NCBI GenBank assembly: GCA_016871195.1
Contig: VFZN01000005.1
Coordinates: 62,001-126,000, forward strand
DNA from: Acidobacteriota bacterium
Lineage (GTDB): Bacteria > Acidobacteriota > Vicinamibacteria > Vicinamibacterales > UBA2999
DNA: 64,000 nt
Direction: 5' to 3'
In this document: piece after piece, positions 8,572 to 16,115 of the stretch
How positions within the stretch are numbered: position 1 is the stretch's first letter
Layout: each line of letters opens with the position of its first letter
Notes under the pieces: model-generated
What the model was told of the DNA's origin: nothing
Database searches by the model: none
What the model saw: the letters and a program-made list of their open reading frames with translations, nothing else
Position numbers and translations under genes: made by a program

Positions 8572-9464
8572 CACGCCAGCCGTGGGGACAGCCGCCACTG
8601 CCGGAGTGGGCCATCAGCATCACGGCCGCGTCGGTGTACCTGGCTCGGGTGTCGTGGGCGTCAGCGACGCCAACGGTGCTCGTCGAGGCCAGCGAGACGC
8701 TGCCGGCGGGCGCCGTGAGCCCATCGATGCTGGCCCTGAACATGCCAGACGTGGGAGCCGTGGGACTGGTCGTCCGGCGGCTGGCCTCGCAGACAGGGGG
8801 CGGCCGCCGTCGCGTGGCTCTCGTGCTTCCCGACATGGTGGCGAAGGTGGCCCTGATCAAGCTCGAGCAGGTGCCGTCCCGCGAAACCGAGCTGGTGGAG
8901 ATCATCCGCTGGCAGTTGCGAAAGTCGATGCCGTTTCCGGTAGAGCGGGCCGTAGTCAGCATCGCCGACCAGGGAACCGACACGGCGGCCGGTGAGTTTC
9001 TGGTGGCCGCTGCCCGCGCCGACGTCGTCCAGCAGTACGAACAGGCGTGCGCCATGGGGGATCTCGACGTGGGCCTCGTCGACCTCGAGAGTCTCGCTCT
9101 GCTGCACCGGACGAGTCATGAGTCGGGCGTGCCTGACGGCGATTGGTTCTTCGTGCGCGTCGACTCTCGGGACGTCACCCTGGTCCTCGGTCGCGGCCCC
9201 GCCGTGACGTTCCACAGGCACCGTGCCGACGAGGCCGAAGGCAGCGTGGCAGACCTCATTCACCAGACCGCCATGTTCTATGAAGATCGCTTCAAGGGCA
9301 ATGGCTTCAGTCGGGTATGGCTGGCCGCGGCTCCTGGGCTGACAGCTGCCGATGAGGTCCAGCGGGATCTGCAGGGGCGCTACGGAAACGTGGTGCAGCT
9401 GTCGCCGGCGCGGCCTACGGCGATCCTGGCCGGCGCCGTGGCGCCGCAGACAGGAACGGTCTGA
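8568..9464 (+). CDS. PilM-like (GspL cytoplasmic domain-like) assembly protein
   Basis: This 298-residue protein has the actin-fold style of PilM and the cytoplasmic part of GspL: VALVLPDMVAKVALIKLEQV, EIIRWQLRKSMPFPVERAVV and DLIHQTAMFYEDRF. In pilus systems PilM binds the N-terminus of PilN, coupling the cytoplasmic ATPase to the periplasmic alignment complex. It has no transmembrane helix, which fits PilM rather than full GspL. It overlaps gspE by ATGA and is followed one base after its stop codon by the PilN-like gene. It is about 50 residues shorter than a usual PilM (near 350). Function is inferred from fold-like motifs and from gene order. Confidence 0.78.
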   Translation: MTRQPWGQPPLPEWAISITAASVYLARVSWASATPTVLVEASETLPAGAVSPSMLALNMPDVGAVGLVVRRLASQTGGGRRRVALVLPDMVAKVALIKLEQVPSRETELVEIIRWQLRKSMPFPVERAVVSIADQGTDTAAGEFLVAAARADVVQQYEQACAMGDLDVGLVDLESLALLHRTSHESGVPDGDWFFVRVDSRDVTLVLGRGPAVTFHRHRADEAEGSVADLIHQTAMFYEDRFKGNGFSRVWLAAAPGLTAADEVQRDLQGRYGNVVQLSPARPTAILAGAVAPQTGTV

Positions 9465-9465
9465 G

Positions 9466-10098
9466 ATGGCACGCGTCAATCTGGCTACGCGACCGGCCTA
9501 CAACGTGCGACTGGTGCGTCTCGTCTGCGGTGCGCTCATTGCCGGCGGGGCCACGCTGAGCGTATTCGATGCTGTGCAGTGGATGCGGTTGCGCGGGCGG
9601 GACGCCGACGTGCGGCTCCAGGCCGAGCAGGCCGATCGCGAGGCCCGACGCCTGCAGGCCGACGCACGGCAGGTGCGACAATCGGTCAACGGCGAGCAGC
9701 TCGCCGCCACGGAGGTGGGATCCGCAGAGGCGAACCAACTGATTGGCCGGCGCACCTTCTCGTGGACGCGCCTGCTCAACCAGTTTGAATCGACCCTGCC
9801 CGCCGGCGTTCGTATCGCCTCGATTACGCCCCAGCTCGACCAGGCCGGACGGTTACTGGTGGCCGTGGCCGTGGTGTCACGCCGCGTCGAGGACCTTGAT
9901 GGTTTCATCGAGGCCCTGGAGGCCAGCGGCGGATTCAGCGAGGTGTTGTCGCGGCAGGAGGAAGCCCAGGAGGACGGCATGCTGCGCTCGGTCATTCAAG
10001 GCTATTACAAGCCCGCAGCGGTGGCGCACGTGGAAGGGCCCGTGTCGGCGCCGCCGCCGTCCTCGGCCACGGCTGCGGGGGCGGGGGCGGGGCGATGA
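9466..10098 (+). CDS. PilN-like alignment-complex protein
   Basis: The 210-residue product begins MARVNLATRP, the short 'NL..RP' cytoplasmic peptide that PilN uses to contact PilM. One membrane helix follows (LVRLVCGALIAGGATLSVF), then a coiled coil (VRLQAEQADREARRLQADARQVRQ) and a small alpha/beta periplasmic domain (FESTLPAGVRIASITPQL, LLVAVAVVSRRVEDLDGFI). The ATG at 9466 is chosen because it places this motif at the very start. It sits between PilM-like and PilO-like genes and overlaps the latter by ATGA, the standard pilMNO order. Confidence 0.82.
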   Translation: MARVNLATRPAYNVRLVRLVCGALIAGGATLSVFDAVQWMRLRGRDADVRLQAEQADREARRLQADARQVRQSVNGEQLAATEVGSAEANQLIGRRTFSWTRLLNQFESTLPAGVRIASITPQLDQAGRLLVAVAVVSRRVEDLDGFIEALEASGGFSEVLSRQEEAQEDGMLRSVIQGYYKPAAVAHVEGPVSAPPPSSATAAGAGAGR

Positions 10099-10697
10099 GA
10101 ACCTTATTCGCAACTGGGCGTCCCGCGCCGGCCAGCCTCGTCCTGCGCGAGTTCCGCGGCTGGGTAGCCGCAGCCGTCCTGCTGCTGGCCAGTGGCCTCG
10201 GGGGGCTGCTCTTCGCGGTGCTGCCGCTCGCCTCTTCCGCCGATGCCGGATCGCGCCGCGCGCAGGCTGCAGCGCAGCAGCTTGCGACGGCCACCCTGGA
10301 ACTGGCGCAGGCGACGACACTGCGCGAAGCGGCTTCGCAGGCGCAGCAGGATCTGGTCAGGTTCCAGACCACGGTGTTGCCGGCCGACGTGGCCGCCGCA
10401 CGGCGCCTGACGCACCTCAAGCTGAGCCAGATGGCCCGCGAACACGGCGTGGCCTTTCAGCGCAGCGCCTCAGCGACTGAAGAGGTCCGCGAATCGGCCC
10501 TTGAGCGCCTGCGCGTGAGTTATGTCCTTGTCGGCGACTATCAGGATATCCGTGCGTTGATCCACGTCATCGAAACGGCACCAGACTTTCTGGTGCTCGA
10601 TAACGTCTCTCTGGCAGAGGGGGCCGACCCGCAGGCCCCCCTGACGCTGACGCTCGAACTCTCGACGTTCTTCCGGGCTCCGAACCGTGCGCCTTAG
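10095..10697 (+). CDS. PilO-like alignment-complex protein
   Basis: A 200-residue bitopic protein with one N-terminal helix (WVAAAVLLLASGLGGLLFAV), a coiled coil of about 80 residues rich in Ala/Gln/Leu, and a C-terminal ferredoxin-like domain (RLRVSYVLVGDYQDIRALIHV, DFLVLDNVSLAEG, LTLELSTFFR). PilO pairs with PilN in the periplasm and positions the secretin. It overlaps the PilN-like gene by ATGA and the next gene by 11 bp. Sequence identity in this family is always low, so the call rests on topology and position. Confidence 0.78.
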   Translation: MRTLFATGRPAPASLVLREFRGWVAAAVLLLASGLGGLLFAVLPLASSADAGSRRAQAAAQQLATATLELAQATTLREAASQAQQDLVRFQTTVLPADVAAARRLTHLKLSQMAREHGVAFQRSASATEEVRESALERLRVSYVLVGDYQDIRALIHVIETAPDFLVLDNVSLAEGADPQAPLTLTLELSTFFRAPNRAP

Positions 10698-11328
10698 CCG
10701 ACAGAATGTTCTACTGCTGGTGTTGCTGGCCCTCATGGGGGTCCTGGCCTGGCAGCGTCTTCGGTCGAAGGCGCCAGAGGCGGTGACGCTCTCTGCTGCG
10801 CGGACACTCCAGCCCGCGCCGCCACGGGCGACGGGACGGTCAGGGCCGTCCGGTGCGCCGGCTGCCACGACCGGAAGGTCCACGGCCGCAGCGCCCACCG
10901 TACACTTGGCTGCACTCGCCGCCGAACGCGAGCCCCCCGGTGACGGTGGTCGCAATCCGTTCCGCTTCGGGCGCGCTGTCTCCTCTGTGCCGGCACCGGT
11001 GTCCGGCTCCTCCCGGCAGCCTCCGCCAGTGGCCGAGCAGCCTCCGTCGGCACTCCCCCTGCCCGCGTCGGGCGCCGTCGGGCAGGGGAGGGATTCAGGG
11101 CCACCGCCGGCCTCGGCCATCACCCTCAAGTTCATCGGACTGGTGCAGCGAGGCGATGGTGTGAGCCTGGCGGTGCTGTCACCCGGCGAAGGCAAGAGTC
11201 CCGTGTATGGACGTGAGGGCGATATCATTGAAGGTCGGTACCGTCTTGTTCGGATCGGTTCGGAGTCGCTTGACATCGAATACGCCGACGGACGCGGACG
11301 GCAGACGTTGAAACTGTCGGGGCAGTGA
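10687..11328 (+). CDS. PilP/GspC-like periplasmic linker protein
   Basis: The 213-residue protein starts at a GTG at 10687 inside the end of the PilO-like gene. It has an N-terminal helix (VLLLVLLALMGVLAWQRL), a long Pro/Ala/Ser-rich linker, a short GRNPFRFG motif resembling the 'RNPF' sequence of PilP and GspC proteins, and a C-terminal beta domain (ITLKFIGLVQRGDGVSLAVL, VYGREGDIIEGRYRLVRIG) like the homology-region domain that touches the secretin. It lacks an obvious lipobox, so the membrane anchor makes it more GspC-like than PilP. Its stop overlaps the secretin start by GTGA. Confidence 0.72.
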   Translation: MRLSRQNVLLLVLLALMGVLAWQRLRSKAPEAVTLSAARTLQPAPPRATGRSGPSGAPAATTGRSTAAAPTVHLAALAAEREPPGDGGRNPFRFGRAVSSVPAPVSGSSRQPPPVAEQPPSALPLPASGAVGQGRDSGPPPASAITLKFIGLVQRGDGVSLAVLSPGEGKSPVYGREGDIIEGRYRLVRIGSESLDIEYADGRGRQTLKLSGQ

Positions 11329-13922
11329 TCGCACACATGAGCGACCTTCAAAGCACGACGCAGAGAACGTGGCAGCGAGTCTGGCTGCTGATGGCCATCG
11401 CTGCGGTGGTCGCCGGGTGCGGCACCGGCCGAGCCTTCTCGCGCGGCCAGCAGGCCGGCGCTACAGGCGATTGGGAGGCCGCCGTGGGGTTTTATCGTCA
11501 GGCCTTGCAGGACAACCCGAGCCAGCCCGACTACAAAATTTCTCTCGAGCGCGCCATGCTGGCCGCGGCGCAGATGTATACGGATCGCGCGCGCCAGTTC
11601 GAAGCGGCAGACGCGCTCGAAGACGCCATTCGCGCCTATCGTAAGGCACTCGAATTCGAGCCAGGCAGCCGCTCGATTGCACAGCGCGCCGCCGAACTGG
11701 AACGCACGGTGCGCATGCGACTGGAGGCCGCCGCACCGCGTCCCGAGATTGACAAGCTGCGCGCCGAGGCGGCGCGCCGCAGCGCCGAACCGGTTCTCAA
11801 TCCGTCGAGTCGCGATCCGCTTAGCATCCACTTCAGCAACGCCGGCCTGCGCGACATCCTCAGCTTCATCGGCGACGCCACGGGCATCAATGTCACCTAT
11901 GACCGCGAGTTCCAGGACCGGAACATCACCCTCGACCTCGAGGGCGTGACCCTTGAACAGGCCCTGCAGCAGATCATGGTCGCCAACCAGCTCTTCTATC
12001 GGGTGCTCAGCGAGCGCACGCTCGTCGTCGCGGCTGATACGGCGCAGAAACGGACCCAGTACGAAGAGCAGGTGATCCGCACGTTTTTCGTCTCGAATGC
12101 CGACGCCACGGAACTCACGGCCATCCTCACGGGTATCGTCCGCGTGGGCGGACAGGCGATCGCCCCGACGTTTGTGGCCAACAAGACGAGCAACACGATT
12201 ACCGTGCGCGCGACGGCCGCGGCCCTGCAGGTGGTCGAGCGCGTCATCCAGGCCAATGACAAACCGCGGGCCGAGGTCATCGTCGATGTCCAGATCCTCG
12301 AGGTTAACCGCGAGCGGGCGAAGCAGTACGGTCTCAACCTGTCCGACTACACCATCGGCGGTGTGTTTTCCCCGGAAGTCAACCCTGGCGGTGGTTCGAC
12401 CAGCGCCGGGACCGGCTCCGGAGGCACCGGGACGACTAGCTCCTCGTCTGCGTCAGCCGGCCTGTTCAACATGAACACTGTGTCAAATGGGGTCAGTGCC
12501 GCTGATTTCTACCTGTCGGTGCCGTCCGCGGTGATGCGATTTCTCGAAAGCGACTCGTCGACGAAGACGCTGGCCAAGCCCCAGCTGCGCGGGACAGAGG
12601 GCCAGAAGCTCGAGTTGAATCTCGGTGAGGAAGTCCCCGTGCCAAGCACGACGTTCCAGCCGCTGGCTGGTGGTGGCGCTGCCAGCCAGCCACTGACCTC
12701 GTTCGCCTATAAGACCGTCGGTGTCGTGGTAAAGATGACGCCGCGCGTCACCTACGAGGGCGAGATTCTGCTGGAACTCGAAGTGGAGAGCAGCGCGCGT
12801 GGACAGGATACGAACATCGCCGGCCAGAACCTGCCGTCGTTTCTGACGCGGAAGGTCAATGCCAAGCTGAGGCTGCGCGACGGCGAATCAAACCTGCTCG
12901 CTGGACTCCTGCGTGAAGACGAACGGCGCTCGCTCCGTGGATTTCCGGGCGTGCTGCGCCTGCCGATCGTGCGCCAGTTGTTCTCGGGGAATGACCAGTC
13001 GATTCGTCAGTCGGACGTGGTCATGCTGCTGACGCCCCGCATCATCCGCACACACGAGCTGACGGCGTCCGACCTGAGCCCCATTTATATCGGTACGCAG
13101 AACAACATGGCTGTCGGCGGGCCACCACCGGCCATCATGGGCGGGGGGGCGACACCCGTCGCCAGTGCGGCCGGACCTGGCGTCGCGGCGGCGCAGCAGA
13201 CGCCGAGGCCTCTGCCTCCAGGCACGTTGCCGGCGGTGGTGCCCGCGGGGAGCGAGGGCGTCATCCCCATGATGCCGGTCGGCACGTCGGCCGTCCCCGG
13301 CACGGTGGGCGTGGTAGCGCCCCCGGCTGCGCCACCCGCGAGTGGTGTGGTGGTATTCCAGCCTCTGCCTGCTGATACTGGCGCACCCGCGGACCCGGCG
13401 CCAGTCCCAGTGCCTGCGAGCGCCCCAGTCGCCACCACGCTGATGACGCCCCCGGTGACCGGTGCGGGAGGCATCAGTCCGTTCGCGCCGGCCGCAATTG
13501 TTGACGCACCGGCCGCCAGACTCGTGATCACGCCCCCCAGCGAGATGCGCGTGGGCAGCGGTCCCTACACGGTGCCGGTGTCCATCTCGGGCGCGGCGCA
13601 ACTCACGGGGATGACGCTGACGATCTCGTATAACCCCGCGATTTTACGGGTGCGCAGCGTGTCTGAAGGCACCTTAATGCGACAGGGCAACGTCACGCCC
13701 ACCTTCACGCAACAGGTCGACGCGGCAGCAGGGCGCATTGACATTGCCATCGTGCGAGCTGGCGACGCCATCGGGGTCACAGCCTCTGGCCTGATTGCGG
13801 CGGTGCTGTTTGAACCTGTGACGACAGGCACGTCCACGCTGACCGTCACCGGCAGCGCTACGCGTGTCGGGGATGGCTCGGCAATACTGACCGGCACTCC
13901 CGCAGGAGTCGTGATCCGGTAG
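11325..13922 (+). CDS. gspD: Secretin (GspD/PilQ family) with N-terminal TPR region and C-terminal cohesin-like domain
   Basis: This 865-residue outer-membrane channel protein begins at a GTG overlapping the previous stop; ATG 11337 is the alternative. The signal ends in lipobox VAGC (Cys32), so it is likely its own pilotin-like lipoprotein. Residues 36-135 look like tetratricopeptide helices (DWEAAVGFYRQALQDNP, DAIRAYRKALEFEPGS). An STN/N0 domain (about 160-220) and an N1 domain (245-315) precede the secretin core, which contains EEVPVPSTTF, VGVVVKMTPRV and SDVVMLLTPRII (to about 585). A Pro/Ala/Gly-rich linker of some 120 residues leads to a cohesin-like domain (730-865: RLVITPPSEMRVGSGPYTVP, MTLTISYNPAILRV). 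Ordinary GspD/PilQ proteins lack the last part. Confidence 0.92.
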   Translation: MIAHMSDLQSTTQRTWQRVWLLMAIAAVVAGCGTGRAFSRGQQAGATGDWEAAVGFYRQALQDNPSQPDYKISLERAMLAAAQMYTDRARQFEAADALEDAIRAYRKALEFEPGSRSIAQRAAELERTVRMRLEAAAPRPEIDKLRAEAARRSAEPVLNPSSRDPLSIHFSNAGLRDILSFIGDATGINVTYDREFQDRNITLDLEGVTLEQALQQIMVANQLFYRVLSERTLVVAADTAQKRTQYEEQVIRTFFVSNADATELTAILTGIVRVGGQAIAPTFVANKTSNTITVRATAAALQVVERVIQANDKPRAEVIVDVQILEVNRERAKQYGLNLSDYTIGGVFSPEVNPGGGSTSAGTGSGGTGTTSSSSASAGLFNMNTVSNGVSAADFYLSVPSAVMRFLESDSSTKTLAKPQLRGTEGQKLELNLGEEVPVPSTTFQPLAGGGAASQPLTSFAYKTVGVVVKMTPRVTYEGEILLELEVESSARGQDTNIAGQNLPSFLTRKVNAKLRLRDGESNLLAGLLREDERRSLRGFPGVLRLPIVRQLFSGNDQSIRQSDVVMLLTPRIIRTHELTASDLSPIYIGTQNNMAVGGPPPAIMGGGATPVASAAGPGVAAAQQTPRPLPPGTLPAVVPAGSEGVIPMMPVGTSAVPGTVGVVAPPAAPPASGVVVFQPLPADTGAPADPAPVPVPASAPVATTLMTPPVTGAGGISPFAPAAIVDAPAARLVITPPSEMRVGSGPYTVPVSISGAAQLTGMTLTISYNPAILRVRSVSEGTLMRQGNVTPTFTQQVDAAAGRIDIAIVRAGDAIGVTASGLIAAVLFEPVTTGTSTLTVTGSATRVGDGSAILTGTPAGVVIR

Positions 13923-13927
13923 CGGTC

Positions 13928-14401
13928 ATGCGCTGGCGTTCCACGCGGGGTTATTCGTTCGTCGAGCTGCTCATCGTCTCGATGATTCTCCTGATTCTGG
14001 CCTCAGCGGTGCAGCCGCTGGTGCGCGTGACCATGCAGCGGCAGAAGGAAGGGGAGCTCCGCAGGGCACTGCGTGAGATGCGCGACGCCATTGACCGGTT
14101 CAAGGATGCGGCTGACATGGGCATGATTCCGCCAACGGAACTGTCGCCGAACAGCGAAGGGTATCCGCCCGACCTTGACGCACTGGTGGCAGGGGTATCG
14201 GTGGCCAATGATGCCTCGGGGCGGAAGCTGAAGCTGCTGCGCCGAGTGCCCATCGATCCCATGACAGGCGAAGCCGAGTGGGGGTTACGCTCGTACCAGG
14301 ACCGGGTCGACGCCTCGTCGTGGGGTGGGCAGAACGTATTCGACGTCCGATCACTCAGCACCGGGACAGCCCTCGATGGCTCAAAGTACCGTGACTGGTA
14401 A
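13928..14401 (+). CDS. Type II secretion pseudopilin (GspG-like)
   Basis: The 157-residue protein has a class III prepilin signal: short basic leader MRWRSTRG, then YSFVELLIVSMILLILASAV with Glu at +5, to be cut after the Gly by a prepilin peptidase. A helical stem (RRALREMRDAIDRFKDAADMG) and a GspG-like globular part (YPPDLDALVAG, LRRVPIDPMTGEAEWGLRSY) follow, ending in the loop DVRSLSTGTALDGSKYRDW that in major pseudopilins coordinates calcium. It follows the secretin by five bases and overlaps the next pseudopilin by 26 bp. Confidence 0.9.
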   Translation: MRWRSTRGYSFVELLIVSMILLILASAVQPLVRVTMQRQKEGELRRALREMRDAIDRFKDAADMGMIPPTELSPNSEGYPPDLDALVAGVSVANDASGRKLKLLRRVPIDPMTGEAEWGLRSYQDRVDASSWGGQNVFDVRSLSTGTALDGSKYRDW

Positions 14402-14822
14402 GCGTCGGTTCGCCGCGGCCGCTGTGCAGCAGGCTGGCTTTACCATGGTCGAGTTGCTTGTGGTGACGACCGTGCTGATGATTCTGGCTGGCCTGGGCCT
14501 GGTGCAGTATCGCAACAGCGTGACGCGTGCGAAGGAAGCTGTGCTCAAGGAAGACCTGTTCCGGTTGCGTGATGCCATCGATCAGTTCTACGCGGACCGG
14601 TCACAGTACCCGCCATCGCTCGATGAGCTGGTGTCGGCAGGCTATCTGCGTGCACTACCCGTGGATCCGTTCACGCAGTCAAAGACGACCTGGGTCACCG
14701 TCACGGCCGAGGCCGTGCCCACAGCGGGTGCCGCGGCGGCCGCGGAGCCTGGAGTGTACGATGTGAAGAGCGGTTCGGACGCGACCAGCCTCGACGGGAC
14801 GCCGTATTCCGATTGGAACTAG
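14376..14822 (+). CDS. Second type II secretion pseudopilin (GspG-like)
   Basis: A 148-residue paralogue of the upstream gene. Starting at ATG 14376 it has a leader of about 22 residues and the prepilin motif GFTMVELLVVTTVLMILAGL with Glu at +5. The stem (VTRAKEAVLKEDLFRLRDAI) and globular region (YPPSLDELVSAGYLRALPVD) resemble GspG, and the end (VKSGSDATSLDGTPYSDWN) repeats the calcium-loop pattern of its neighbour. It overlaps the first pseudopilin by 26 bp and closes the operon. The leader is longer than usual. A local duplication of one pseudopilin gene is likely. Confidence 0.9.
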   Translation: MAQSTVTGKRRFAAAAVQQAGFTMVELLVVTTVLMILAGLGLVQYRNSVTRAKEAVLKEDLFRLRDAIDQFYADRSQYPPSLDELVSAGYLRALPVDPFTQSKTTWVTVTAEAVPTAGAAAAAEPGVYDVKSGSDATSLDGTPYSDWN

Positions 14823-14880
14823 ACCCGGTCGTTGTCCGCAGGCGAGGCTCCGTCCGCGCAGCCCGGTCGACTGGATGACC

Positions 14881-16098
14881 TCAGGCGGTCACCCTGATGA
14901 CGAGGATGGCGATACCTTCGCCGCCGTTGGTTGACCGCACCGTTACCCGGGCGGTATACGTGCCCGGCGTGCTGTATTGACGGGTGGCGGTGTTGCCGGT
15001 CGTCGTGACCGTGCTGCCGTCGCCGAAGTCCCAGTAATACGCCTGGACGGACGCACCGCCCGAACCAAACCCGCCGGTGGTCGCGGTGAACGTCACGATG
15101 CCGGCCTGCAGGGCATTCCCCACGGAGACCGGATTGGGAGTAGCCGTGAGCGTGACTGAAATGCCTGCCTGTGCGGCCACACTGACCACAATCGTACTGG
15201 TCCCGGTGATGCCGGCCGTATCGACGACCGTGGCTCGGATGGTGTAGACGCCAGCGCGTGCGAACACTTTCGCCACCGGCGTGCTGCCGGTGACCGGCCC
15301 GAGTGCCACGGGCGTCGTGCTATCGCCGAAGTCGATCGTCACGCTGCGCAGCGGATTCGAACCGGCGCCGGAGGCCGGCACGATGGTAAACGTTGCCGGG
15401 ACGCCAGCCTCCAGCATCGTGGGAGGCGTGATCGTGACGGCGGGAGATGTCGCGGTGACCTCCACCGTGCCAGACTGCCCACCTGCGGTGGCCGTGACCG
15501 TCGAGGTGCGTGGTGTGCTCAGTGCAGTGCGCGCCTCACCCGTGGCGTCGGTCACGACCTGGCCAGGCACCAGTTGTCCCGCGGTGGCCGTGAACGTGAC
15601 CGGCACACCGGACAGAGTATTACCCGAGCCATCGACCACCGTGGCGGCGATGGTCGTGGTGCCCCCTGTCGCGGGCACACTCTGGGGATCGGCCCGCACC
15701 AGCACCTTGGCGGCGGCGGCCCCGCCCACAAGAATCTCCACTTCCTTCGCTCGGGTCGCACCGGAGAAGGCGCCAATCTGTGCTTTTCCCGACTGCGTGC
15801 CCGCCGTGAATTGAACGGTGGCCCGTCCGCCCGTCGTGCGGGCTTCCTGAGGTTCCACCGTACCGAAGGAGGACGTGAACGTGACGAAGGTCCCGTTTTG
15901 GACGGGAGTCCCCGACGCCTCAGTGACCGATGCGGACACCTGCACCACACCGTTGATGGGCACAGCGGTCGTGCTGGTCGTGATCGTGATGCTCGACTGG
16001 GTGGGGGCGAGCAGTGGCACCTTGTCGCATGAGGTCGCCACGAGGGTGGCAACGGAGACACAGGCTGACAGGAGAAGGCGTGACACGCGATGGCCCAC
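14881..16098 (-). CDS. Surface lipoprotein with Ig-like (Big) and PKD domains
   Basis: This 405-residue protein has a signal peptide ending VATSC (Cys24), so it should be a lipoprotein. Two or more bacterial Ig-like (invasin/Big_1-type) repeats follow (SSITITTSTTAVPINGVVQV, VTEASGTPVQNGTFVTF, then VDGSGNTLSGVPVTFTATAG), and then PKD-type domains with the signatures IDFGDSTTP and YYWDFGDGSTV, ending TYTARVTVRS. Such modules occur in adhesins and surface stalks. It is encoded on the opposite strand inside the secretion locus, ends 58 bp from the second pseudopilin and starts 17 bp from the third pilin-like gene. It may be a substrate or surface partner of the machine; that is inference. Confidence 0.82.
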   Translation of the reverse strand: MGHRVSRLLLSACVSVATLVATSCDKVPLLAPTQSSITITTSTTAVPINGVVQVSASVTEASGTPVQNGTFVTFTSSFGTVEPQEARTTGGRATVQFTAGTQSGKAQIGAFSGATRAKEVEILVGGAAAAKVLVRADPQSVPATGGTTTIAATVVDGSGNTLSGVPVTFTATAGQLVPGQVVTDATGEARTALSTPRTSTVTATAGGQSGTVEVTATSPAVTITPPTMLEAGVPATFTIVPASGAGSNPLRSVTIDFGDSTTPVALGPVTGSTPVAKVFARAGVYTIRATVVDTAGITGTSTIVVSVAAQAGISVTLTATPNPVSVGNALQAGIVTFTATTGGFGSGGASVQAYYWDFGDGSTVTTTGNTATRQYSTPGTYTARVTVRSTNGGEGIAILVIRVTA

Positions 16099-16108
16099 AG
16101 CAGATAAT
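16080..16108 (+). promoter_or_regulatory. Strong sigma-70 promoter for the third pilin-like gene
   Basis: GTGACA (16080-16085) and GATAAT (16103-16108) are separated by exactly 17 bases, five of six matches in each box. The -10 box ends seven bases before the ATG at 16116, so the transcript would begin at or next to the start codon. An AGGAG sequence lies between them and could act as ribosome binding site only if transcription starts earlier. Confidence 0.6.
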
Positions 16109-16115
16109 AGGAGCT

